This document shows, one piece after another, positions 1 to 8,676 of a stretch of DNA of 34,728 nucleotides; the first letter of the stretch is position 1, and each line of letters starts with the position of its first letter. The stretch covers positions 1 to 34,728 of the forward strand of contig CANPXD010000014.1 of assembly GCA_947585615.1 (NCBI GenBank). Reading direction: 5' to 3'. A program made the position numbers and the translations under genes. The notes under the pieces were generated by a model. It was not told the origin of the DNA, did not search any database, and was given only the letters and a program-made list of their open reading frames with translations. Source of the stretch: an uncultured Clostridia bacterium (GTDB taxonomy: Bacteria > Bacillota > Clostridia > Oscillospirales > Acutalibacteraceae).

Positions 1-3000
1 AAGGGCATCTTGATACCGTGGTTGATACAGGGAGCGTAAGCTATTATGATTGACGGACCGTGATATGCTTCTGCCTCCTTGATCGCTTTCAGGCACTGGT
101 TGTAATCAGCACCCATAGCAACCTGTGCAACATAAACATAGCCGTAAGACATAGCAATCTTTGCAAGGTCCTTCTTCTTCGTAACCTTACCGGATGCCGC
201 AAACTGTGCAACAGCGCCTGTAGGTGTAGCCTTTGAAGCCTGACCGCCTGTATTTGAATATACCTCTGTATCAAACACAAGCACGTTGACATCCTGATTC
301 TGAGCAAGGACATGATCAAGACCGCCGAAACCTATATCGTAAGCCCAGCCGTCGCCGCCGAAAATCCACTGACTCTTCTTTGCGGCATAATCTTTATCCT
401 TGAGGAAGTCCTCAGCGGCTGCCTTTTCTTCTCCCGCAAACTCTGCACTTTCAAGAGCGGCAATAAGCGCTTTCGCGGGAGCGTCGTTTGCGCGCGTATC
501 CTCAAATGTGTCAAGATAATCCTTTACCTCTTTTGCGACGGATGAATCCTTAAGCGCAAGCGCATCCTCGGCAAGTCTTGCACGAATTTGCGTCTGAGCA
601 AGGAACATACCGAGACCGAATTCGGCATTATCCTCAAACAGTGAGTTCGACCATGCGGGGCCGTTGCCGTTCTTATCTACGGTATAGGGTGTTGAAGGCG
701 CAGAGCCGCCCCAGATTGATGAACATCCTGTTGCGTTTGCAACATACATCTTATCTCCAAAAAGCTGTGTAACAAGCTTTGCATATGGCGTCTCGCCGCA
801 GCCCGCGCAAGCGCCGGAGAACTCAAGATACGGCTTAAGATACTGCGTTGAAACGATTGTTTTATCAGAAGCTACTGCCGCATTCGGCTGAAGCTCGCAG
901 AGAGCGTCAAATACAGGTTGCTGTTCCATCTGAGAAGCAATCGGCTTCATAGTAAGAGACTTTGTGGGACATACATTTGCGCATGACGCGCAGCCTGTGC
1001 AGTCTAATGTGGAAACGATAAGAGCATACTTGAGACCTGTGTTTTTCGGTACTTTAAGTTCTGCTGTCTTTGTGTTTTTGGGCGCATCCGCAAGTTCTTC
1101 GCCGGTGAGCGCAACGGGACGGATAACGGCGTGGGGGCATACCATCGAGCATCTGTTGCACTGTGCGCAGGAAGTGGGATCCCATTCAGGAACATCTACA
1201 GCAATACCGCGCTTTTCAAATGCGGCCGAACCCTGCGGGAATACGCCGTCAGCCATATCGACAAAGGTGGATACAGGGATGGTGTCGCCTTTCTGGTGAC
1301 CTACAGGATCTAGAATTTCCCTGACAAATTTTTTCATTTCGGGACGATCTGTTTTAACTTCAAGTTCTTTCTCATCATCAACGGCATTCTTCCAGCTCTC
1401 GGGAACTTCTACCTTAATAAGTTCTTTTGAGCCGCGGTCGATACCGTTATGGTTAGCTTCAACAATAGCGTCGCCCTTCTTTGAGAATTTTGCGGTTGCT
1501 TTTGCTTTCATAAGCTCAATTGCTTTGTCAACGGGAAGAATTCCCGAGATTGTGAAAAATGCGGACTGGAGAATTGTTGAAGCGCGTCCGCGCAGACCTA
1601 CCTCCTCGGCAATTTTAATACCGTTGATAATATAGAAATTGATGTCATTCTCGGCTATGTATCTCTTCATTGCGGCAGGAAGCTCCTTGTCAAGTTCCTC
1701 CGGAGTCCAGATACAGTTAAGAAGGAATGTTCCGCCCGGAACAAGATCCTGTACCATATCATACTTTGTTACATATGAGGGACAGTGGCACGCAACAAAA
1801 TTAGCCTTGTTGATCAGATATGTAGAAGTAATCGGGTTGTCTCCGAAACGAAGATGCGATACCGTGATACCGCCTGATTTTTTGGAATCGTAGAAGAAAT
1901 AGCCCTGTGCAAACTTATCTGTGTTGTCGCCGATGATTTTTATTGAATCCTTGTTTGCGCCAACTGTACCGTCCGAACCGAGTCCCCAGAATTTGCATGA
2001 CGTTGTCCCGGCAGGTGTTGTGTCTACATTTTCACCGGATTCAAGGGAGAGATTTGTTACATCGTCAACGATACCGATCGTGAACGTCTGTTTCGGTTCG
2101 GCAGCTTTCATATTGTCATAAATCGAAATGATATGAGCAGGAACAGTATCCTTTGAACCGAGACCGTAGCGTCCGTTATAAACGGGAGTCGTCTCAAATG
2201 CTGAGCCTTTGAGAGCCGCAACGACATCGAGATAAAGAGGCTCACCGATTGAGCCGGGTTCTTTAGTTCTGTCTATAACAGAAATCTTTTTAACTGTTGA
2301 AGGAATTACATTGAGAAGATGTTTAGCTGAGAACGGTCTGTAAAGATGAACCTTTACAAGGCCCGTTTTTTCACCTTTTGCGTTGAGATAATCAACCGTT
2401 TCGGCAATCGTGTCGCAGACGGAACCCATAGCTATAATTATATGCTCCGCGTCCTCCGCGCCGTAATAGTTGAACGGCTTGTAATCCGTGCCGATTTTGG
2501 CGTTTATCTCGTCCATATATTTAACAGTTGCCTCAACGGCATTGTTATAATACTTGTTGCACGCTTCTCTGTGCTGGAAGAAAAGGTCTGAGTTTTCAGC
2601 CGAGCCGCGAAGCGTGGGATGCTCAGGATTAAGAGCATGAGCACGGAAACGCTGAACGTCCTCCATATCAACCATTGATTTCAGGTCGTCATAATCCCAT
2701 ACTTCTATTTTCTGGATTTCGTGGGATGTACGGAAGCCGTCAAAGAAATGAAGATACGGAACACCGCTTTTAAGCGTAGCAAGGTGTGCAACAGCGCCGA
2801 GATCCATAACCTCCTGAGGGTTATTGGAGCAGAGCATTGCGTATCCTGTCTGTCTGCACGCATAAATATCCGAATGATCACCGAAAATATTCAGAGCGTG
2901 TGTTGAGACGCAGCGTGCAGAAACGTGAATAACCGACGGCAGCAGTTCTCCGGCGATTTTATACATATTCGGTATCATAAGCAAAAGACCCTGGGAAGCC

Positions 3001-3254
3001 GTGTATGTAGTCGTTAAAGCTCCCGCGGAAAGCGATCCGTGAACCGCGCCTGCCGCTCCGCCTTCGGACTCCATTTCCTGGACTCTTACATTCTGACCAA
3101 AGATATTCTTAGTGTCATGAGAAGAAAGAACATCTGTAACCTCTGCCATAACGGAAGAAGGGGTAATTGGATAGATGGCTGCAACTTCCGTAAACGCATA
3201 AGAAACGTGCGCGGCGGCATTGTTGCCATCCATGGTTTTCTTTTTTCTTGCCAT
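1..3254 (-). CDS. nifJ: Pyruvate:ferredoxin (flavodoxin) oxidoreductase, truncated at the left window edge (C-terminus missing)
   Basis: Manual minus-strand translation from ATG at 3254 with GGAGG upstream: MARKKKTMDGNNAAAHVSYAFTEVAAIYPITPSSVMAE...; internal ferredoxin-type cysteine motifs (CAQCNRCSMVCPHAVIRP; CTGCASCANVCPTKSL); near the edge, GYVYVAQVAMGADYNQCLKAIKEAEAYHGPSIIIAYAPCINHGI. Not in the ORF track, probably because no stop lies within the window. Confidence 0.96.
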   Translation of the reverse strand, partial: MARKKKTMDGNNAAAHVSYAFTEVAAIYPITPSSVMAEVTDVLSSHDTKNIFGQNVRVQEMESEGGAAGAVHGSLSAGALTTTYTASQGLLLMIPNMYKIAGELLPSVIHVSARCVSTHALNIFGDHSDIYACRQTGYAMLCSNNPQEVMDLGAVAHLATLKSGVPYLHFFDGFRTSHEIQKIEVWDYDDLKSMVDMEDVQRFRAHALNPEHPTLRGSAENSDLFFQHREACNKYYNNAVEATVKYMDEINAKIGTDYKPFNYYGAEDAEHIIIAMGSVCDTIAETVDYLNAKGEKTGLVKVHLYRPFSAKHLLNVIPSTVKKISVIDRTKEPGSIGEPLYLDVVAALKGSAFETTPVYNGRYGLGSKDTVPAHIISIYDNMKAAEPKQTFTIGIVDDVTNLSLESGENVDTTPAGTTSCKFWGLGSDGTVGANKDSIKIIGDNTDKFAQGYFFYDSKKSGGITVSHLRFGDNPITSTYLINKANFVACHCPSYVTKYDMVQDLVPGGTFLLNCIWTPEELDKELPAAMKRYIAENDINFYIINGIKIAEEVGLRGRASTILQSAFFTISGILPVDKAIELMKAKATAKFSKKGDAIVEANHNGIDRGSKELIKVEVPESWKNAVDDEKELEVKTDRPEMKKFVREILDPVGHQKGDTIPVSTFVDMADGVFPQGSAAFEKRGIAVDVPEWDPTSCAQCNRCSMVCPHAVIRPVALTGEELADAPKNTKTAELKVPKNTGLKYALIVSTLDCTGCASCANVCPTKSLTMKPIASQMEQQPVFDALCELQPNAAVASDKTIVSTQYLKPYLEFSGACAGCGETPYAKLVTQLFGDKMYVANATGCSSIWGGSAPSTPYTVDKNGNGPAWSNSLFEDNAEFGLGMFLAQTQIRARLAEDALALKDSSVAKEVKDYLDTFEDTRANDAPAKALIAALESAEFAGEEKAAAEDFLKDKDYAAKKSQWIFGGDGWAYDIGFGGLDHVLAQNQDVNVLVFDTEVYSNTGGQASKATPTGAVAQFAASGKVTKKKDLAKIAMSYGYVYVAQVAMGADYNQCLKAIKEAEAYHGPSIIIAYAPCINHGIKMP

Positions 3255-3373
3255 TGAATTTCCTCCTATGATGGATTTATAAATATTAATGTTTGGGACT
3301 TTTTGTCCGTAACCGAAAACATTATAACACCAGTTACATATAAATTCAATATTATATTTTTGGTATTTTCAAC

Positions 3374-3399
3374 AAAAAAGAGCGCAAAAGCGCCCTTTT
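3374..3399 (-). terminator. Likely rho-independent terminator downstream of the 3420-4172 gene
   Basis: Minus-strand reading AAAAGGGCGC-TTTT-GCGCTCTTTTTT: GC stem with one mismatch followed by a T run. Confidence 0.55.
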
Positions 3400-3419
3400 A
3401 ATATAATTTGCTTATTTGC

Positions 3420-4172
3420 TCAATCGTCAATGCCTTCCTGCTCCTCAACCTGATTAAGCGGCATAGAAATTTTTACAGAATCGCTTCCCGCAGGAACGGT
3501 CGTTTTATATTGCGAGCCGTATGATACGAGTTTTACTTCAACAGTCACATCTCCCGTATACTCTTCCGTTTCAAAATAGCGTTCACTATTCAGATCAAGC
3601 TTAACGGATTCCGATATGACGCGCTTTCCATTTATAGAGATTTCAAGTGTATCCTCTTTACCGGCGGGTAAAACGACCGTGATTTTGATTTTTCTCGGTT
3701 TGCTGACATCAGGCTGCGGCGGATCAATTGGCGGATTTACATTTCCCTCACTCTGATTGTTATTCCCTGAGCCGCTTCCCTGATTATCGCCTGCGCTGTT
3801 TCCCTGATTATCATTTCCCGAGCCGCTTCCCTGACTGCTGCTGCCGGACCCGCTGTTCTGATTACCGGCAGAGTTGCCGCTTTGTTTGTTATTTCCGGAA
3901 CCTGAATTGGCGCTGTTGTTCTTTGCCGTTGTCACAACCCGTGTAACAACCTCGCCTTGATCATCAGTCACAGGCTCTCCCTGTGCGTCGGTAACAATTT
4001 CGGTTACAATCGGTGTGTCTACATATCCGTTGTCGGATTTTCTTGTCAAAGCAAATAGAACTGCCGCTGCAATAATCGCTATGACGGCTATCGCAGCAAT
4101 TATGATTACGATTTTCTTCCTTTTTGCTTTTTCACTGCTGTTTTCATTAACATTATTAGTATTTTCTTCCAT
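3420..4172 (-). CDS. Single-pass membrane-anchored protein with Gly/Ser/Asn/Gln low-complexity linker and C-terminal beta-rich domain
   Basis: ORF of 250 aa; N-terminal KRKKIVIIIAAIAVIAIIAAAVLFAL TM segment, then a GSGNNKQSGNSAGNQNSGSGSS... linker and a KIKITVVLPAGKEDTLEISINGKRV domain. RBS upstream. Confidence 0.8.
   Translation of the reverse strand: MEENTNNVNENSSEKAKRKKIVIIIAAIAVIAIIAAAVLFALTRKSDNGYVDTPIVTEIVTDAQGEPVTDDQGEVVTRVVTTAKNNSANSGSGNNKQSGNSAGNQNSGSGSSSQGSGSGNDNQGNSAGDNQGSGSGNNNQSEGNVNPPIDPPQPDVSKPRKIKITVVLPAGKEDTLEISINGKRVISESVKLDLNSERYFETEEYTGDVTVEVKLVSYGSQYKTTVPAGSDSVKISMPLNQVEEQEGIDD
3741..3930. repeat. Degenerate short tandem repeats encoding the Gly/Ser/Asn/Gln linker
   Basis: Recurring units such as GAGCCGCTTCCCTGATTATC / CTGTTTCCCTGATTATC on the + strand within 3420-4172. 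Confidence 0.6.
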
Positions 4173-4200
4173 TGTATAAAACTCCTTTCTGAAACATCAA

Positions 4201-6084
4201 TTATATATAGTCCTGATAGGAAGCGTCCGACGGCATTCGCCAGTCACCGCGCGGAGAAAGCGAAACAGTTCCCACCTTCGGCGAATCCGGAATACAACTT
4301 CTTTTGAACTGACTTGTGAAAAATCTTCTGATAAAGACATCCGCCCAGTGCCGAATTTCCTCCTCGCTGTATTTGGCGTCAAAAGCCTTTTTCGCCAAAA
4401 AGACAAGTTTTTCTTTTGTAAACCCGAAGCGTACAAAATGATACAGAAAGAAATCGTGCAGCTCATAAGGACCAATATTTTCTTCTGTTTTCTGGGCGAT
4501 TTTTCCGTTTTTATCGGGAGGAAGAAGTTCAGGTGAAACGGGAGTGTTCAGTATGTCATTCAATACGGCGGCTGTCTTTTCATCACTTACGCTCGCGGCA
4601 TATTCGACAAGATATTTGACAAGCGTTTTCGGTACTGAGGCATTCACTCCGTACATACTCATATGATCTCCGTTATACGTACACCAGCCCATCGCAAGCT
4701 CGCTTAAATCGCCCGTTCCCACAAGCAGCTTTTTATGCTTGTTCGCCATATCAAAAAGAATCTGCGTTCTTTCTCTCGCCTGCGTGTTTTCATAGGTAAT
4801 ATCCTTTATTGCAGGGTCATGCTCAATATCTTTCATATGCTGAACGCAGGCTTCCTTTATGCTGATTTCCTTTACCTTAACCCCGAGATTTTCCATCAGC
4901 TTCAGAGCGTTTGCGTATGTTCTGTCGGTAGTTCCGAAGCCGGGCATTGTTATTCCCAGAATATCGGAGTTTTTCATACCGAGAAGTCTCATAGCCTCCG
5001 CGCAGACAAGAAGCGCAAGCGTTGAATCAAGACCTCCCGAAATGCCAAGAACCGCACCGGTTGAGCCGATATGCGCAATTCTCTTTGCAAGTCCCGACGC
5101 CTGAATCGCAAAAATTTCACTGCAGCGCTCGCGTCTCTTCCCGTTGTCAACAGGAACAAAAGGACGCGGGTCAACAAATCTGTATTTCAAATCGTTTTCA
5201 TCATTCTCAAGCTTGACAAAATCAGAGTGCCTGTCCTCCGCACTTTCAAAGCTCATATTTTTCTGACGAAGCGTGTTCAGTTTTTCAATATCAATATCGG
5301 CAAATGTAATAACATTTTCCCTGCTGAAACGCTTTCCCTCTGCAAGAACAGCGCCATTTTCCGCGATCAATGTTGCGCCGCTGAAAACAAGGTCTGTTGT
5401 GCTTTCGTAAACTGACGCGCCCGCGTAAATGTAAGCGCACACACATCTTGCGGACTGATTCGTAATCAGACTTCTTCTGTAATCGGCTTTTGAAACATAT
5501 TCGTCGGAAGCGGAGAGATTAACTATGACGTTTGCTCCGTTCAGGGCAAGCTCGGCGGACGGCGGATTCGGAACCCACAGATCCTCGCACAGTTCAACGC
5601 CCATTCTCACGCCGTTTCCGACGTCAAGTATAAAGTTTGTGCTCATAACGGCGTCGTATTTGCTTATATAGCAGTCCGTGCGGTTCCCGGAAGCAAACCA
5701 TCTTTTTTCATAGAATTCATTGTAGTTGGCAAGATTTGCTTTCGGAATGATTTTAATAATCCTGCCGTCAAAAATAACAAAAGCGCAATTATAGAGCTTA
5801 TTTTTCATTTCACAGACAGAGCCGACGACTACAACTATTTTTTTACCGTTTGTATATCTCACTATATCAAACAATGCTTTGTCCGCCGCGTTCTGCAGAG
5901 ATTTGGTAAAAAAAAGATCGCCGCAGGTGTAACCTGTTACAGAAAGCTCAGGCGTGACGATAAGCCGTGCATTTTCAGCAAGCGCCGCATCAATTGCTTT
6001 TTTTATTTCTTCCTTGTTGTATGACGGATTGGCAACCTTCAGCTTGAGTGAAGCGGAGGCTGCCCTGAAAAAGCCGTAATTCAT
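4201..6084 (-). CDS. nadE: Glutamine-dependent NAD+ synthetase (nitrilase-type amidohydrolase plus NAD synthase domain)
   Basis: ORF of 627 aa; N-terminal carbon-nitrogen hydrolase motifs (VTPELSVTGYTCGDLF, GVELCEDLWVPNPPS, IVNLSASDE); synthase P-loop GISGGLDSTLALLV; GTGDLSELAMGWCTYNGDHMSMYGVN. Confidence 0.96.
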   Translation of the reverse strand: MNYGFFRAASASLKLKVANPSYNKEEIKKAIDAALAENARLIVTPELSVTGYTCGDLFFTKSLQNAADKALFDIVRYTNGKKIVVVVGSVCEMKNKLYNCAFVIFDGRIIKIIPKANLANYNEFYEKRWFASGNRTDCYISKYDAVMSTNFILDVGNGVRMGVELCEDLWVPNPPSAELALNGANVIVNLSASDEYVSKADYRRSLITNQSARCVCAYIYAGASVYESTTDLVFSGATLIAENGAVLAEGKRFSRENVITFADIDIEKLNTLRQKNMSFESAEDRHSDFVKLENDENDLKYRFVDPRPFVPVDNGKRRERCSEIFAIQASGLAKRIAHIGSTGAVLGISGGLDSTLALLVCAEAMRLLGMKNSDILGITMPGFGTTDRTYANALKLMENLGVKVKEISIKEACVQHMKDIEHDPAIKDITYENTQARERTQILFDMANKHKKLLVGTGDLSELAMGWCTYNGDHMSMYGVNASVPKTLVKYLVEYAASVSDEKTAAVLNDILNTPVSPELLPPDKNGKIAQKTEENIGPYELHDFFLYHFVRFGFTKEKLVFLAKKAFDAKYSEEEIRHWADVFIRRFFTSQFKRSCIPDSPKVGTVSLSPRGDWRMPSDASYQDYI

Positions 6085-6205
6085 TATATCACCGTAAAAG
6101 TAAAATCATTTATTGTTCAAAAACAGTAATTCCCTTTTTATGATCAAATATCAACAGACTGCTTTCTAATACTAATTATAGCCGATAATAATTTTTATTG
6201 CAATA

Positions 6206-6234
6206 TTGAAAATAATATCGTAATGGTATAGAAT
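6206..6234 (+). promoter_or_regulatory. Candidate SigA-type promoter for the 6289 ORF
   Basis: TTGAAA - 17 nt - TAGAAT, about 55 nt upstream of the ATG; RBS AGAGGAAG before the start. Confidence 0.45.
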
Positions 6235-6288
6235 AGTATAAATAATAGAAGCGGAAAAGAATAAAGGAACAGAAAAGAGGAAGTAAAA

Positions 6289-6864
6289 ATGGATATAGAT
6301 TCCTACATTGACGAAGCAATATTTGCGGAAACACCTAAACACCTTGTATTTTACCAGTTAATATGGGAACAGTTCCGAGAGGACGGCTTTGTAATAACCG
6401 ACGAGGACGGCTATGAAATTGATTCCGTTTTCAAGGCTGTTGCTTTAAAAAATATAGTAGGAGAATTTGTATACAGAATATATGACGCGGTAAACGAAAC
6501 GGATTTTGAGGATGTAGTTGAATATCTTCAAAATCTTGGTGTAAACGAAAATGAGATTGAAGAATATTGCCGCGAAAATCCAAGAATAGAATATGATGCG
6601 GACGATTTCGGTCTCACTGTGAAAAACGCGCTTGATTACTGGACGGAGATTTCGGCGGATAAAATGCTTGAAGATTTTTCGGCGGACGATATTTTCGATT
6701 ATTTGTTCACGGCAACATATGATTTTGAGCAGGATTTCATATTTGATTTTGAGGACGCCGATGAATTTCAAGCTTTCGTTGATGCAAACACCGAAAAGCT
6801 TGATGAATATAAAGAAGAATATCCGTCTGTTATGCGCTGGATAGAGAGCGGTATGATTTGCTGA
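6289..6864 (+). CDS. Highly acidic hypothetical protein
   Basis: ORF of 191 aa with RBS; very Asp/Glu/Phe/Tyr-rich; no family recognised. Confidence 0.75.
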   Translation: MDIDSYIDEAIFAETPKHLVFYQLIWEQFREDGFVITDEDGYEIDSVFKAVALKNIVGEFVYRIYDAVNETDFEDVVEYLQNLGVNENEIEEYCRENPRIEYDADDFGLTVKNALDYWTEISADKMLEDFSADDIFDYLFTATYDFEQDFIFDFEDADEFQAFVDANTEKLDEYKEEYPSVMRWIESGMIC

Positions 6865-7048
6865 TAAAAAAGGGCAGTCATATCCCACGCAAAAATACCA
6901 TGTTTTTATAAACGTTAAATTCGGAGTGATTTGCAAACACACGGCATTTCTTTTTATATACTTTACAAGGAAAATATGAACACTCCGATCTTTTCGCATT
7001 TCAAGCCGGTCTGAGCTTTGTTATTTATCAGCTTTATATTTAAGTAAA

Positions 7049-7073
7049 AGAGGCGCTTTTAAAAAGCGCCTCT
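7049..7073. terminator. Bidirectional terminator-like hairpin
   Basis: Near-perfect inverted repeat AGAGGCGCTTTT/AAAAAGCGCCTCT between convergent ORFs (6289 + and 7263 -). Confidence 0.6.
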
Positions 7074-7262
7074 CAAACTATCAATAAAGCGGTCTGAACT
7101 ATGCCGAAATAAAACAGGCATACCGGCATAATCATCTTTACATATTAAAAAGCAGGAAAACTTCATCATTCATAAATGGATTTTGCTGCGGATTCATATA
7201 TTTAAAACATTTATTAATGCACGTGCCATGATTTTAAATGATTTATATGCCGATTCAAAACA

Positions 7263-8348
7263 CTATTTGATAAATAAAAGCCACTTTTTGATTTTCGGGA
7301 TTTTAGAGAGAATGAACGCTATAACCGCGCTAAGCACAAAAACAACGCAAAACAGCAAAACAGTATTTATATATTTCGGAAATCCAAATGCGACCACATA
7401 TTCCCTTATATCATCGAGCAGCGGCTTATGAATAAAATACATACCGAAGCTTATCAGTGAAAGTCCGGTAAACACTTTTCCGAGCGCTTGTGCCGCGGCA
7501 CTTTTGAAGCTGAATCTGCTGAACAATTCAAAAATGCACGTTGAGCACACAAAAACGCCGATAAAATCATAATAGAGATGATAATCATAGCCGTGGCGAA
7601 CCGTTGTGATTATGATAAACACGCAAAACGCAAACGATACAGCCGCCGCGATTATAAGAACTATGGAAGGAATTTTTTTGAACGCGCCGCGCCTGCAAAG
7701 CAGACCGATAAGCAAATATGAGCCGTAAACGCCGCCTAAAAATCCTAACTCAAGCTTTGCGCTCACTGTTATCTCCCACGAGTATGCTTCTGCAAAAATG
7801 TTATATAGTTTGCTTCCGTAACAGAACAGCAAAACAACGCAAATCGGTATAAGGAGTGTTTTGTCAGACAATTTTTTTATCGCGTTTGAAACAAACGGAA
7901 TCGCGATATAAATTCCGATTATAGCGGGAATATACCACATATGTCCCATAGACGGTGTTTTCAGAAACAGCATATCGCAGATAAGATCGCTTATAAGACC
8001 ATTTTTTGATTTAATTAAACTTCTGATAAAGTATATCACAATCCAGATTTCGGAAGTCAGAATAAGCGGAAGCAGATTATGCTTATAAAACGATAAAATC
8101 TTTTTATCTGTTGAATAATCACGCTCCAATAGAAGCCATCCGGTAATCGCGAAAAAAATCGGCACGCCTATTCTTCCCGCCGTGTAGCCGCAGGCACGAA
8201 AAAGACCTGATATAAAACTCAAATTCTGAACGCTTTCAAAGCTCATTCTGTATGCCGATTCAATACAGTGCATAAAAACCACGGAAACAATTGCGGCGCT
8301 TCGTGCAAAATCAAGCCAAATAATTCTTTTGCTTTCCATCTCTATCAC
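7263..8348 (-). CDS. Acyltransferase family 3 membrane protein
   Basis: ORF of 361 aa; RIIWLDFARSAAIVSVVFMHCIESAY N-terminus, GRIGVPIFFAITGWLLLERD, multiple TM helices, GMYFIHKPLLDDI. Confidence 0.88.
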   Translation of the reverse strand: MIEMESKRIIWLDFARSAAIVSVVFMHCIESAYRMSFESVQNLSFISGLFRACGYTAGRIGVPIFFAITGWLLLERDYSTDKKILSFYKHNLLPLILTSEIWIVIYFIRSLIKSKNGLISDLICDMLFLKTPSMGHMWYIPAIIGIYIAIPFVSNAIKKLSDKTLLIPICVVLLFCYGSKLYNIFAEAYSWEITVSAKLELGFLGGVYGSYLLIGLLCRRGAFKKIPSIVLIIAAAVSFAFCVFIIITTVRHGYDYHLYYDFIGVFVCSTCIFELFSRFSFKSAAAQALGKVFTGLSLISFGMYFIHKPLLDDIREYVVAFGFPKYINTVLLFCVVFVLSAVIAFILSKIPKIKKWLLFIK

Positions 8349-8474
8349 TCCAATCGAGCCTAATTATATCACAAGCAAAATAATTAAACAAGGATTCCCT
8401 TTAATGTAAATAATAGTTATTTTATAATACACGGCACATAGAACACATCAAAATCAACGTTGAAACAGAAAATA

Positions 8475-8498
8475 CCCCTCTCCCAGGTGGGAGAGGGG
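8475..8498 (-). terminator. Stem-loop terminator of cassette 1
   Basis: CCCCTCTCCC-AGGT-GGGAGAGGGG, perfect 10-bp stem directly after the 47-aa ORF; same position as the hairpins in cassettes 2 and 3. Confidence 0.8.
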
Positions 8499-8520
8499 AA
8501 AATTGTTTCATTCCGGATTT

Positions 8521-8664
8521 TTAAAATTCAACTTCCGCAGGATAACCGCCGTCGAGGTTTATCTCGCCCCAGTCAGTGCCGCTTATAAGTCCTGCTGTCG
8601 CAATATCATCACGAAGAGAATATTTAAGGATTTCAATATCCGGCTCTTTGTAAATTCTTTTCAT
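8521..8664 (-). CDS. 47-aa small conserved ORF, cassette 1
   Basis: Manual translation: MKRIYKEPDIEILKYSLRDDIATAGLISGTDWGEINLDGGYPAEVEF*; AGGAGG RBS overlaps/abuts the stop of the giant gene; homologous ORFs at 19449-19592 and 29221-29364. Below the 60-aa cutoff apparent in the supplied track. Confidence 0.88.
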   Translation of the reverse strand: MKRIYKEPDIEILKYSLRDDIATAGLISGTDWGEINLDGGYPAEVEF

Positions 8665-8676
8665 CTATAGGCCTCC

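Noticed and set aside
964-1299. Plus-strand ORFs across 89-3257
   Set aside because: All lie antisense to the long edge-truncated PFOR reading frame on the minus strand.
6445-6999. 184-aa minus-strand ORF
   Set aside because: Antisense to the 6289-6864 ORF, which has a promoter and RBS; the composition of the antisense product mirrors the acidic codons.
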